A stretch of DNA of 64,000 bases from Paludibacter sp. (GTDB lineage Bacteria; Bacteroidota; Bacteroidia; Bacteroidales; Paludibacteraceae): positions 248,001 through 312,000 of the forward strand of contig NZ_WASO01000001.1 in assembly GCF_009712605.1 (NCBI RefSeq). Direction: 5' to 3'. Within the stretch, counting starts at the first letter, position 1. The number at the start of each line of letters is the position of its first letter. A program made the position numbers and the translations under genes. The notes under the pieces were generated by a model. It made no database searches and was not told where the DNA came from. It saw nothing but the letters and a program-made list of their open reading frames with translations. Positions 26,808 to 35,384 of this stretch are shown piece by piece.

Positions 26808-26837
26808 AAAGTCCGTTTTTTAACGGACTTTTTTTTT
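26808..26837 (+). terminator. Intrinsic terminator
   Basis: A perfect 10-bp stem (AAAGTCCGTT with AACGGACTTT) with a TTTT loop is followed by a run of T to 26837. It sits 23 bp after the small lipoprotein stop and 43 bp before the next ATG. Confidence 0.92.
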
Positions 26838-26879
26838 ATCTTTACAGCCAGTAAATCTAACTATCATTCTATCTTCATT

Positions 26880-28019
26880 ATGAGAAAAACTAATCTTTTC
26901 CTCTTGTCTTTAGTAAGCCTTGTCTTGTGTCTGTCCTCTTGTTCCGATAAAAAACACTTCAAAGTAGATGGAAGTATCAGTGATGCTTCAGGTTCTGTTT
27001 TGTACCTTGAAAAAGATGGTCTTTTGAAAACTTCAATCGTTGATTCATGTGTGTTGAAAGCCGACGGTTCTTTTTCTTTTAAGGCTGGCCGGCCTGATGC
27101 GCCCGAATTTTACCGCTTGCGTATCAAAAATTCCGATATTCTTTTTGCCATTGATTCGTGTGAACACATCTCTGTAAAAGCTTCTGCTAAAACGATGGCA
27201 TCACAATATTCAATCGAGGGATCTCTTGCTTCATCAAATATAAAAGAGCTGAGATTGTCGCTGATTGCTCTCCAGAATAAAGTCGCATCGTTGTTGAAAC
27301 AGCGCAACCCTCAGAACGAAGCCCAAATAACTGCTGAATTAGATACTGCAATTAATCAGCATAAAAAACTTGCAAAGAAAATTGTATTGCAAAATCCGCT
27401 TTCGTCTGCTGCATATTATGCGATATTCCAACAAGTGAATGGCTATAATCTTTTTACCCCTTACGATAAGGAAGATCGTCGTTATTGTGCTGCTGTTGCA
27501 ACTGCATTTTATACTTATCACCCCAAAGCCGAAAGAACTCTTAGCCTGTACAATTTTGTGATGCAGGCAATAGTAGCCGATCGTCAGGCGCGTAATCAAC
27601 AAACGCTGAGCAAAATGATGCAAACAGCCAAAGCCGACATGATTGACGTGGAAATGACAACCAATAGAGGGCAAGTTGCCAAGTTGTCTGATTTGAAAGG
27701 CAAAACAGTTATTCTGGACTTTACTATTTATCAGGTAGAACGTGGTTCTGAGTATATTCTGGCTCTGAGAGATCTCTACAACAAATACCATGCAAAAGGA
27801 TTGGAAATCTATCAGATTTCTCTTGATCCGGATATTGACTTCTGGCGTCAGGCATCACAGAATCTGCCCTGGATTTGTGTTCATGGCACTAACGGAACTC
27901 CGGCCGCAGTTGCTACGTATAACGTAACCGACTTGCCTACCCGTTTCCTTATCAACAAAGAAGGTGCTGTTGTGAAACGTAATCCTACGGCTGCTGATAT
28001 TCAAAAGGCAGTTGAATAA
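26880..28019 (+). CDS. TlpA-like lipoprotein with DUF4369 and a Cys-less thioredoxin fold
   Basis: 379 residues; the ATG at 26880 gives a lipoprotein signal with lipobox LSSC (Cys21). Residues about 25-120 resemble DUF4369, residues about 130-250 are helical, and 255-375 have the AhpC/TSA-TlpA thioredoxin pattern (LSDLKGKTVILDFTIY, LEIYQISLDPDIDFWRQ, YNVTDLPTRFLINKEG, with the cis-Pro loop). The CxxC redox site that normally follows the first beta-strand is replaced by YQVERGSE, so disulfide exchange in the usual way is not possible. Such proteins are very common in Bacteroidota. It may be a binding or chaperone-like protein of the envelope. The queG gene begins 8 bp after its stop. Confidence 0.87.
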   Translation: MRKTNLFLLSLVSLVLCLSSCSDKKHFKVDGSISDASGSVLYLEKDGLLKTSIVDSCVLKADGSFSFKAGRPDAPEFYRLRIKNSDILFAIDSCEHISVKASAKTMASQYSIEGSLASSNIKELRLSLIALQNKVASLLKQRNPQNEAQITAELDTAINQHKKLAKKIVLQNPLSSAAYYAIFQQVNGYNLFTPYDKEDRRYCAAVATAFYTYHPKAERTLSLYNFVMQAIVADRQARNQQTLSKMMQTAKADMIDVEMTTNRGQVAKLSDLKGKTVILDFTIYQVERGSEYILALRDLYNKYHAKGLEIYQISLDPDIDFWRQASQNLPWICVHGTNGTPAAVATYNVTDLPTRFLINKEGAVVKRNPTAADIQKAVE

Positions 28020-28027
28020 GTAGCATA

Positions 28028-29026
28028 ATGATCACGGGAGCAAAGCAATATGATCCTCGTGTTGCAGCTGCTCTGATTAAAGAAAAAGCACTTCAACTGG
28101 GATTCTCAGCTTGTGGTATAGCCCGGGTTCATCCCTTGCCGGATGATTCGGATTACCTTCAGAAGTGGTTGGCTGCCGGGCATAGCGGAAAGATGGGTTA
28201 TCTGGCAAATCATGCCGACCTGAGAAACGATCCATCGGTATTAGTTCCGGGAGCAAAGTCTGTTGTCGTTGTCCTGCTGAATTATGCGACTTCTTTTTCT
28301 CAGCAGTCAGAAAGTCTGAAAATAGCTCGTTATGCACATGGAGATGACTATCATTTTGTTGTAAAACAATTTTTGGGAGAACTCTTACGTTTTATAGCAG
28401 ACGAGATTGCTCCGGTAGCAGGAAGAGTTTTTTGCGATTCGGCTCCGGTGTTTGAAAGAAGATGGGCGCATGAGGCAGGTCTCGGCTGGATTGGGCTTAA
28501 CCATTGCTTGATTCATCCCAAATTCGGCTCTTTCTGTTTTATCGGCGAACTGATTATTGATCTTGAGCTGGAATATGACCATCCGATCGAAGGTGATTGT
28601 GGTTTTTGCGGACGTTGCGTTACTGCGTGTCCAACGGAGGCCATTCAGCCGCAAGGATTTCTTAAAGCCGAAAAGTGTATTTCGTACCTTACGGTAGAGC
28701 TGAAAGATGAGATACCGCAGGAATATCAACAAAAACTGAGTGGATATGTTGCCGGATGCGACAAATGTCAGGAGGTTTGTCCCTGGAACCGCAAGGCATC
28801 GGCTTATACGGCTCCAATTTGGGAAGTCGATAAAAGTATGTTGCTGATGTCGGATCAGGATTGGTTATCACTAGAAAAGCCCGAATTCAAAAGGAAATTC
28901 TCCAAGAGCTCGTTAACCCGGCTAGGATATAAAAAGCTGATGAAGAATTGCCAAATCGCATTTGAAGCTGCAGAAACAGGCAGAGAAGCGCACACACAAC
29001 AGAAAACTAATTCAACGATTATATGA
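28028..29026 (+). CDS. queG: Epoxyqueuosine reductase QueG
   Basis: 332-residue cobalamin- and iron-sulfur-dependent enzyme that reduces epoxyqueuosine to queuosine in the wobble position of Asp, Asn, His and Tyr tRNAs. The N-terminal corrinoid-binding part includes GFSACGIARVHPL and FCDSAPVFERRWAHEAGLGWIG. Two 4Fe-4S clusters are given by CGFCGRCVTACP and CDKCQEVCPWN. Length is somewhat short because the C-terminal HEAT repeats of longer orthologues are missing, as in many Bacteroidota. The stop overlaps the start of the next gene by four bases (ATGA), so they are translationally coupled. Confidence 0.96.
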   Translation: MITGAKQYDPRVAAALIKEKALQLGFSACGIARVHPLPDDSDYLQKWLAAGHSGKMGYLANHADLRNDPSVLVPGAKSVVVVLLNYATSFSQQSESLKIARYAHGDDYHFVVKQFLGELLRFIADEIAPVAGRVFCDSAPVFERRWAHEAGLGWIGLNHCLIHPKFGSFCFIGELIIDLELEYDHPIEGDCGFCGRCVTACPTEAIQPQGFLKAEKCISYLTVELKDEIPQEYQQKLSGYVAGCDKCQEVCPWNRKASAYTAPIWEVDKSMLLMSDQDWLSLEKPEFKRKFSKSSLTRLGYKKLMKNCQIAFEAAETGREAHTQQKTNSTII

Positions 29027-30351
29027 ATCTGTTTGGTAAAATTATTTTTAGAAAACTCAAAAGTACAGAAGCCTTTGAAAAAGAGAAGGATGAGTTGCTT
29101 CGTGCTTATGAGCGCTATGTTGCTATTGAAAACTCCGAATTGTTGCAGGAATACAAAGCATTGCGCAAGGAGGTGAAGTCCGCAGCATTCAAAGAAAATA
29201 AGAAGGTACTGATTAACCGCAAATTCAAAGATACAGAAGAGTATCGGAATTGGCGGAAATTCCATAAACTGGAGAAAAACTGGAAACTTCATCATTATTA
29301 CACAATAGCCTCTTCTAAAGAACTGGCCGAATTTCTTGATTTTAAGGAAACTCCTCAGTATGAGTTTGTAGGGAATAAAATTGAACTGAAGAAGTCGGAA
29401 ACTCTCAGAAAGTTCCGGGCTTATGAAAAATCGAAAGATTACAAACTTTATACACGCTTTCATGACTCTTACGTTGTGAAGGAATATGAACGATTGAAGG
29501 GTGTTGTTTCCAGTGAGGAATTTATTCGTTTCAAAGAGTTTTGGTCAGATCCTCACCGTTGGGAAAAGACTGAAGCTTACAAACAGGAAGAAAAATTCAG
29601 ACAACTTTCCCAACATATAGATATCGTATTTTATCAGCGCACCGATCCTTCGTCATTCGCGTTTCATTATAACTGGAAGATGGTTTTTAATGACGAGTTC
29701 AATGGTGTGGCTCTCGATCGTAAAATATGGGATTATGGTTATTATTTCAGCGATCCTTCCCTGATCCGGGATTATTCTCTGACGCAATACAAGCAGGCAA
29801 ACAACGGAGGTAAAAATGTCAGCGTTGCTAACGGTTGGATGGTTATTGAAACGTTGAAGGAAAAAACCAGAGCAAGAGCGTGGGACGATCAGTTGGGCTT
29901 CATCTTTCACGATTTTGATTACACCTCAGATGTGATCAATGCCGGCGAATCGTATCAGTTCACGGAAGGGATTGTCGAAGTGAAATTGAGAATCCGTGAT
30001 GGCGATATAACTCACGTGTGTAGCCTCGTTAGTGAAAATAAATTGCCTCAGATTAATATTTTCCATTTTGATTGCAAGCATATTACGGTAGGAAACGCAT
30101 GGAAGGACGGAATTCAAACGGAAATCATTAAGGGTATCTCTCCTTCGGATTTTTATATTTACAGGTTGGAATGGACTTCAGAAGAGTTGATTTGGAGTGT
30201 TAACAATATTGAAGTCTTCCGTACCCGTAAAGGCGTTCCTTATATTCCTCTTTTCCCTCTTTTTGCTTCAGTGGTTGATAAGCATCAGGATGGAACCGGA
30301 ACGCTGGATGTGGATTGGATAAGAATATATCAAAAGAATAAAACTAAATAA
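29023..30351 (+). CDS. Cytoplasmic protein with helical repeats and a catalytically dead GH16-like domain
   Basis: 442 residues with no signal peptide. Residues about 1-210 are strongly charged and helical, in loose repeats of the form (S/T)-x-E-x-x-x-(Y/F)-x-x-(F/L) such as TEEYRNWRKFHKLE, SETLRKFRAYEKSKDY and SSEEFIRFKEFWSD. Residues about 218-438 have the order of a GH16 jelly roll: MVFNDEFNG, then EGIVEVKLRIRDG, LEWTSEELIWSVNNIEVF and LDVDWIRIYQ. The EIDIxE catalytic motif is replaced by QINIFHF, so both acidic residues are lost and hydrolysis is not expected. It overlaps queG by four bases and may form an operon with the SIS gene. I do not recognise a named family for the N-terminal part. 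A scaffold or internal glycan-binding role is possible. Confidence 0.8.
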   Translation: MNLFGKIIFRKLKSTEAFEKEKDELLRAYERYVAIENSELLQEYKALRKEVKSAAFKENKKVLINRKFKDTEEYRNWRKFHKLEKNWKLHHYYTIASSKELAEFLDFKETPQYEFVGNKIELKKSETLRKFRAYEKSKDYKLYTRFHDSYVVKEYERLKGVVSSEEFIRFKEFWSDPHRWEKTEAYKQEEKFRQLSQHIDIVFYQRTDPSSFAFHYNWKMVFNDEFNGVALDRKIWDYGYYFSDPSLIRDYSLTQYKQANNGGKNVSVANGWMVIETLKEKTRARAWDDQLGFIFHDFDYTSDVINAGESYQFTEGIVEVKLRIRDGDITHVCSLVSENKLPQINIFHFDCKHITVGNAWKDGIQTEIIKGISPSDFYIYRLEWTSEELIWSVNNIEVFRTRKGVPYIPLFPLFASVVDKHQDGTGTLDVDWIRIYQKNKTK

Positions 30352-30392
30352 GGCTTTTTATTATCAATACCGGAAAGAAATCTCGCACAACA

Positions 30393-30989
30393 ATGTATCT
30401 TGAAGAAATGAAACAAGTGCTCCGTCAGGAAGCGGATGCAGTTTTAAATATACCTGTAGGAGAGTGTTATAACGATGCAATTAATCTTATTTGCACACAC
30501 GTTCACGAAAAGAAGGGAAAACTGGTGACCAGCGGTATGGGAAAGGCCGGTCAAATAGCCTTGAATATCGCGACAACTTTTAGTTCAACGGGAACACCAT
30601 CCGTTTTTCTGCATCCAAGCGAAGCACAGCATGGTGATTTGGGTGTGTTGCAGACAAATGACGTGATGTTGCTGATTTCCAATTCAGGTAAAACCCGGGA
30701 AATTCTGGAACTGGTAACTCTTGCCAGAAATTTGTATTCCCAGATTCCGTTTATTATCATAACGAGTAATCCGGAATCTCCGCTTGCAGAAATTGCGCAT
30801 ACTCTTCTTTTGACGGGCAATCCTGAAGAGGTTTGTGCTTTAGGACTTTCCCCCACAACGTCGACTACAGTAATGACTGTAATTGGAGACGTACTAGTGG
30901 TGGGTACGATGCGCAAAATCGGCTTTACACGTGCTGACTATAACAAGCGTCATCACGGAGGGTATCTGGGTCAGAAATCGAAGGAATGA
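30393..30989 (+). CDS. SIS-domain sugar-phosphate isomerase, KdsD-like without CBS domains
   Basis: 198 residues made of one SIS domain: SGMGKAGQIALNIATTFSSTGT, LHPSEAQHGDLG, LLISNSGKTREILEL and LGLSPTTSTTVMTVIGD, with the end motif KRHHGGYLG. These match arabinose-5-phosphate isomerases (KdsD/KpsF/GutQ), which make arabinose 5-phosphate for KDO. The usual C-terminal pair of CBS domains is absent; the protein stops right after the SIS fold. Short forms are known in Bacteroidota. No KDO gene is next to it, so the substrate is inferred from family only. A bidirectional terminator follows. Confidence 0.85.
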   Translation: MYLEEMKQVLRQEADAVLNIPVGECYNDAINLICTHVHEKKGKLVTSGMGKAGQIALNIATTFSSTGTPSVFLHPSEAQHGDLGVLQTNDVMLLISNSGKTREILELVTLARNLYSQIPFIIITSNPESPLAEIAHTLLLTGNPEEVCALGLSPTTSTTVMTVIGDVLVVGTMRKIGFTRADYNKRHHGGYLGQKSKE

Positions 30990-31050
30990 CCCCTGTGTGC
31001 TCGTTCTAATTGCCGACACTCTTTTTAGAAAGACGATTCGTAAAAATAAT

Positions 31051-31091
31051 AAAGGCTTTCCAGTTTGAAACATTTCAACGGGAAAGCCTTT
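31051..31091. terminator. Bidirectional terminator between convergent genes
   Basis: An 11-bp perfect stem (AAAGGCTTTCC with GGAAAGCCTTT) encloses a 19-base loop that can pair further. It lies between the KdsD-like gene and the convergent aquaporin gene. Confidence 0.8.
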
Positions 31092-31112
31092 GTAATTGGT
31101 AAATATTGGAAA

Positions 31113-31796
31113 TTATTTTTCGTTGAAGAAGAATTTATAAAGTAATCCTGCAACACAAGCTCCGGCTATTGGAGCTAAGATAAATAGCCATAATTGTCCG
31201 ATTGCCCAATCGCCTGCAAAAAGTGCCTGACTAATGCTCCGGGCAGGGTTTACAGATGTATTTGTAACGGGGATGCTGATCAGGTGGATGAGTGTGAGTG
31301 CCAAGCCAATTGCAATTCCGGCAAATCCTTTTGGAGCTCTGTGGTCTGTAGTTCCGAGAATGACAATCAGGAACATAAATGTCATTACAAACTCACAAAC
31401 AAGAGCCGCTATCATGCTGTAGCCACCAGGAGAGTGCTCTCCATACCCGTTGGCTGCAAAGTTGCCAATCTCGCTACCGTTGCCTGTAGTTATTACAAAT
31501 AGAACTGTAGCCGCAAGGATGGCGCCTGTAATTTGAGCTGCAATATAAGGAAGTAACTCTTTGCCGCTGAAGCGACCGCCAATCCATAATCCAAAAGATA
31601 CCGCGGGATTAAGATGTGCCCCTGAAATGTGCCCAAGTGAGTATGCAATTGTCAGAACGGTTAACCCGAATGCCAGAGCGACTCCCAAAAGACCAATGCC
31701 AACATTTGGAAATGCGGCGGCCAAAACAGCGCTACCACAACCTCCCAAAACTAACCAAAATGTACCGATTAATTCTGCCACAAGTTTCTTTGTCAT
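31113..31796 (-). CDS. aqpZ: Aquaporin Z-like water channel
   Basis: 227-residue six-helix MIP-family channel of the inner membrane. Both NPA boxes are present ([12 protein letters not shown] and [11 protein letters not shown]), and the N-terminus [27 protein letters not shown] is typical of AqpZ. The loop lengths and the Arg after the second NPA fit a water channel rather than a glycerol facilitator. It is transcribed alone, with a -7 box at 31848-31855 on the - strand. Confidence 0.95.
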   Translation of the reverse strand: MTKKLVAELIGTFWLVLGGCGSAVLAAAFPNVGIGLLGVALAFGLTVLTIAYSLGHISGAHLNPAVSFGLWIGGRFSGKELLPYIAAQITGAILAATVLFVITTGNGSEIGNFAANGYGEHSPGGYSMIAALVCEFVMTFMFLIVILGTTDHRAPKGFAGIAIGLALTLIHLISIPVTNTSVNPARSISQALFAGDWAIGQLWLFILAPIAGACVAGLLYKFFFNEK

Positions 31797-31847
31797 AATC
31801 TTGTTTGTTAGGTGAATGTGATTTAACTAAATAATTTAAATTTATCG

Positions 31848-31855
31848 CAAATATA
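31848..31855 (-). promoter_or_regulatory. -7 box for aqpZ
   Basis: TATATTTG on the - strand fits TAnnTTTG and lies 51 bp upstream of the aqpZ start. No TTTG is found at the usual upstream distance. Confidence 0.5.
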
Positions 31856-32056
31856 ATTCAAATATGTATATTGTGAGAGGTTTGTGAACATAATAAAAGG
31901 TGCGGTGTGGTAATTTGGATACAAGCTAGTTTGTTTGTTCTGTAGGTAAGGGAAAGATATACAGCCTATTAATTGGGGTGCGTTTGCCTTTTTATTCAAT
32001 TTAAAAAATGACAAATCGAATTGGTCAAGTCAATGTGATTGTAGTAGGTAGTTTGA

Positions 32057-33415
32057 TTACAGCCAGATTTCTATGTCAGCAGGCAATAAGTCGGATGTCT
32101 CGTGAATTGCAATGATGGTGGTGCAGTAGTGTGCTTTAGACCATTTCAGAATCAGGGTAGCAATTTTTTCTGTCAGTTCTTTGTCCAATCCGGTAAACGG
32201 TTCGTCGATAAGCAGTAACTGCGGTTCTGACACTAAGGCTCTTGCAAGTGCTACCCGTTGGCACTGACCGCCACTTAGCTGGTTCGGATAGCTATCAGAA
32301 AGTTCACTAATTTCCAGAGCATTCAGTAGCTCTGTTACTGTTGAGATTTCGGTATCTTTCGGGGCTGTTATCAGGATGTTTTCTTTGGCCGTAAGCCATG
32401 GTAGTAATGTCGCAGTTTGGAACAGGTAGGCTTTTTTTACGTTAGCACCCTCTATAACCCCCTCTTCGCTGCTAGTGATCCCGGCTACAATGTTGAGCAG
32501 GGTTGTCTTGCCTTTGCCGGAGACTCCAGTTACCAAACAGATACTACCGGAGGGTATTTCGTACGATATCCTTTCAAAAAGTGTTTTACTATCATATCGT
32601 TTTGTTATTCCACTTATTTTGAGGTTTTCAGGAGACTGGTTGTCAGTCTTTTTGTGGTTCTGGCCTCTGGAAATGGTTGTATGTCGCTCTTTTTTTAGTA
32701 AGTATCTCAGAGCTTCAGTGAGCATAAAACTAACCACAATCGCAATAAAAGTCCAAGCGATCAGATCCGGTACATTGATAAACATTTGAGCGGTTCGCAT
32801 TTCGACGCCTATGCCGGCAAAAGGTTTTGACAGCACCTCGCCCATGATAATTGCCTTCCATCCAAACCCGAATGCAGTAACACATCCGCTTTCAAAGAAT
32901 GGCTTTAATGACGGCCAGTATATGTATCTTGCTTTGGTTCGAAAGCTTAGTTGGTAAACAAATGCCAGCTTCTCATAGTCGCTGTTAATGGATTGCACTC
33001 CTTTGATAATGTTTTCGCACAGAACCGGAAACATGGTCATCAATGCAATAACAGGTGCAACGGCTTCGGTCGGAAGCCAGAGAATAATGAGTAAAATGAA
33101 TGCGACTACCGGCGTTGAACGCAGTGTTGAGAGCAATGGATTGAAATAGTGAAACCAGAAGCTCTTTTTACCACACAGAAATCCGATCGGGAGTGCCAGC
33201 AAAAAGGCTACGATGACCCCTGCTAAACCTCTGAGCAGTGTTGCTCCGAGCGAGATGTAGAACGAGGGAAGCGAAAACAGACGAAACACGGAGAAAAACA
33301 ACCCTCCAACCGAAGGAATCAGTTGTGGATAATTAATCCAGGAAGCCACAGCTTGCCATAGAATAAGTGCGGTGGCTGCGGAGAGGATCCATGCTGTCGT
33401 TCTTTTATGTTTCAT
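32057..33415 (-). CDS. Fused ABC transporter permease-ATPase (NitT/TauT/SsuBC type)
   Basis: 452 residues. Residues about 1-240 form a permease with about six membrane helices (LLRGLAGVIVAFLLALPIGFLCG and LKPFFESGCVTAFGFGWKAIIMGEVLS, the EAA-like loop). Residues about 265-452 are a complete but compact ATPase: Walker A GVSGKGKTT, LSGGQ signature, Walker B LLLIDEPF and the switch His in IAIHETSD. SsuC- and SsuB-like parts are usually separate genes; here they are one polypeptide. The family takes up sulfonates, nitrate, thiamine precursors or similar compounds using a periplasmic binding protein, and none is encoded nearby, so the substrate cannot be named. It ends with no conserved C-terminal extension. 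Confidence 0.88.
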   Translation of the reverse strand: MKHKRTTAWILSAATALILWQAVASWINYPQLIPSVGGLFFSVFRLFSLPSFYISLGATLLRGLAGVIVAFLLALPIGFLCGKKSFWFHYFNPLLSTLRSTPVVAFILLIILWLPTEAVAPVIALMTMFPVLCENIIKGVQSINSDYEKLAFVYQLSFRTKARYIYWPSLKPFFESGCVTAFGFGWKAIIMGEVLSKPFAGIGVEMRTAQMFINVPDLIAWTFIAIVVSFMLTEALRYLLKKERHTTISRGQNHKKTDNQSPENLKISGITKRYDSKTLFERISYEIPSGSICLVTGVSGKGKTTLLNIVAGITSSEEGVIEGANVKKAYLFQTATLLPWLTAKENILITAPKDTEISTVTELLNALEISELSDSYPNQLSGGQCQRVALARALVSEPQLLLIDEPFTGLDKELTEKIATLILKWSKAHYCTTIIAIHETSDLLPADIEIWL

Positions 33416-33424
33416 CTCGTTCGG

Positions 33425-33988
33425 TTATTCTTCGTTTGTGTGGAAGCCAATCCGTCGGCGCGACTCCCGTGACAGGCGTTTGTCGGTCTGAAGCTCTGCC
33501 AGCGACCGATTTATTAGCTCTAGTTGCATACGGGTATCTTCGTTAATATCGTTCTGGTCTGCAAAAACTTCTTCCATGTACAGCCGTAGCTCCCGAACTT
33601 CCTGTTGCAGTTCGGTCATCTTTTCAATGGGAGAGTGGATTAATAAATGCCGGGTTGCCACAAATGCCCGCATGATGGCAATATTCATTTCAATAGCAAC
33701 GTCACTGTTCAATAGCCCGGATAGCATGGCAACACCTTGTTCCGTAAAGGCATATGGTAGATAGCGGTGACCACCTCTGTTTGAGGTCGCAAATTGCGAC
33801 CTCAAACTTTGCCATTCCGTGTTTGTGAGTTCAAACATGAAATCAGGAGGAAAGCGTTTTCCGTTTCGTTTGACGGATTCTTTCAATCTCTTGGTTTCTG
33901 TATCGTAAAGCGCTGCCAGATCGAAATCCAGCATCACTTTTTGGCCTCTGATTGTATAAATCTTGCTTTGAATCAGGTTTGTTTCCAT
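33425..33988 (-). CDS. ORF6N-domain DNA-binding protein
   Basis: 187 residues from ATG 33988. Residues about 5-95 form an ORF6N domain (IYTIRGQKVMLDFDLAALYDTETKRLKESVKRN, FPPDFMFELT, YAFTEQGVAMLSGLL), the KilA-N/Bro-related fold of phage antirepressors. The C-terminal part is helical and likely coiled coil (EKMTELQQEVRELRLYMEE). These proteins are frequent in Bacteroidota chromosomes, often as single genes from old phage or mobile DNA. No other phage gene is near. Its stop is only 9 bp upstream of the ABC fusion start, so the two could be co-transcribed. Confidence 0.9.
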   Translation of the reverse strand: METNLIQSKIYTIRGQKVMLDFDLAALYDTETKRLKESVKRNGKRFPPDFMFELTNTEWQSLRSQFATSNRGGHRYLPYAFTEQGVAMLSGLLNSDVAIEMNIAIMRAFVATRHLLIHSPIEKMTELQQEVRELRLYMEEVFADQNDINEDTRMQLELINRSLAELQTDKRLSRESRRRIGFHTNEE

Positions 33989-34093
33989 GCGAAGTTGGTT
34001 GTAATATCTGCTTCGCAAATATAATTCAAAAAATTAGATGCAACTGTCGGTTGTTAAAAGAAACCGGAGATAGCGATGTCTGTCTGAATTCCA

Positions 34094-34128
34094 CAAAAAA
34101 ACGCCGTTGTCCGAAGACAGCGGCGTTT
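34094..34128 (-). terminator. Terminator of the rpsF-rpsR-rplI operon
   Basis: On the - strand a GC-rich stem (about 12 bp, AACGCCG..CGGCGTT core) with a TTCG-type loop is followed by seven T. It lies 19 bp after the rplI stop. Confidence 0.92.
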
Positions 34129-34146
34129 CTATATTTGAAGTAAAAA

Positions 34147-34590
34147 TTATTCCGAAACTACTTCGAAAGGAATTTCTACGCTTACTTCTTTGTGAAGTTT
34201 CAATACTGCTTTGTATTGGCCAACTTCTTTAACAGCTTCTTTGATAACAATAACCTTGCGGTCAACATTATAGCCTGCTTTTTCGAGAGCTTCAGCAATC
34301 TGAATGTTGTTAACCGAACCAAAGATTTTGCCTGTTGAGCTGGTTTTTGCGCCGATGGTGAGAGATACACCTTCCAGCTTTTGCGCCAGTTCCTGAGCTT
34401 CAACTTTGATTTTTTCGAGCTTGTGAGCACGTTGTTTCAGGTTCTCAGCAAGCATTTTTTTAGCTGAAGGAGAAGCGATAACGGCTTTTTTTGTAGGAAT
34501 CAAATAGTTACGACCGTAACCGTCTTTCACTTTTACGATATCGTCTTTGTATCCTAAGTTGTTAATGTCTTCTAATAAAATGATTTCCAT
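34147..34590 (-). CDS. rplI: 50S ribosomal protein bL9
   Basis: 147 residues, full length. The N-terminal RNA-binding domain reads [32 protein letters not shown], followed by the long connecting helix and the C-terminal domain with [19 protein letters not shown]. It is the last gene of the conserved rpsF-rpsR-rplI order and ends at the strong terminator. It starts 18 bp after rpsR. Confidence 0.98.
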   Translation of the reverse strand: MEIILLEDINNLGYKDDIVKVKDGYGRNYLIPTKKAVIASPSAKKMLAENLKQRAHKLEKIKVEAQELAQKLEGVSLTIGAKTSSTGKIFGSVNNIQIAEALEKAGYNVDRKVIVIKEAVKEVGQYKAVLKLHKEVSVEIPFEVVSE

Positions 34591-34608
34591 ATAAAAATTC
34601 CTCCTAGT

Positions 34609-34878
34609 TTATTTCATCATGTCGGTTACGTAAGGAAGCAAAGCCAAATGGCGTGCTCTTTTCACAGCTTGAGCTACTTTGCGTTGATATTTCAACGAAG
34701 TACCGGTGAGACGACGAGGAAGGATTTTGCCTTGCTCGTTCAGGAACTTTTTCAGGAATTCGGGATCTTTATAGTCGATGTATTTGATACCGTTCTTTTT
34801 GAAACGACAGTATTTTTTCTTTTTTGTGTCAACTGTCGGTGGGTTCAAATATCTGATTTCAGGATTGTTTGCTGCCAT
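34609..34878 (-). CDS. rpsR: 30S ribosomal protein bS18
   Basis: 89 residues. Typical bS18 features are [23 protein letters not shown] and [32 protein letters not shown]. It binds the small subunit with bS6, the product of the gene 2 bp upstream. The Cys and His of possible zinc binding are not in a full site. Confidence 0.98.
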   Translation of the reverse strand: MAANNPEIRYLNPPTVDTKKKKYCRFKKNGIKYIDYKDPEFLKKFLNEQGKILPRRLTGTSLKYQRKVAQAVKRARHLALLPYVTDMMK

Positions 34879-34880
34879 AA

Positions 34881-35234
34881 TTATTTTTCCTTTCCTTCTT
34901 TTTTAGACGATTTCAAACTTTTTCTTTTTTCGGCATATTCTGCGGCGAATTTGTCCATGTGGAATGTCAGGAAGCGGATGACGCGTTCGTCACGACGATA
35001 CTGAAGTTCCAGTTTTTCTACCAAAGAAGGTTCTCCTTTGAATTGCAGCAAGGCATAAAAGCCTGTTGACTTTTTTTGAATGGGATAAGCAAGCTTGCGC
35101 AGGCCCCATTCTTCTTCATTGACAATTTCAGCTCCCTCTTGTGTGAGGATGCCTTTGAATTTGTCAACCGCTTCCTTCATCTGAACATCAGACAAAACGG
35201 GAGTTAAAATGAAAACGGTTTCGTAATGGTTCAT
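34881..35234 (-). CDS. rpsF: 30S ribosomal protein bS6
   Basis: 117 residues starting [27 protein letters not shown], with the usual [20 protein letters not shown] core and a basic, low-complexity tail ([15 protein letters not shown]). First gene of the operon, behind a near-perfect promoter. The 5' leader is only about 30 nt, too short for a large regulatory structure. Confidence 0.98.
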   Translation of the reverse strand: MNHYETVFILTPVLSDVQMKEAVDKFKGILTQEGAEIVNEEEWGLRKLAYPIQKKSTGFYALLQFKGEPSLVEKLELQYRRDERVIRFLTFHMDKFAAEYAEKRKSLKSSKKEGKEK

Positions 35235-35271
35235 ACTTAAATTTTTAATTATGTGGTTAAAAATGCGGGTG

Positions 35272-35302
35272 CAAAGATAGTGAATTTTTATTTACGGGCA
35301 AA
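35272..35302 (-). promoter_or_regulatory. Promoter of rpsF operon
   Basis: On the - strand TTTG (35299-35302) and TATCTTTG (35272-35279) are 19 bp apart, a textbook Bacteroidetes primary sigma promoter. It is the best match in the window. Confidence 0.88.
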
Positions 35303-35384
35303 TTGTTTGATAGACAAAATTTTCCATCTTTTCATTTGCATTGAAAACACTATCTCTGCACTCGTGGGAATGTAACGGAAATGC

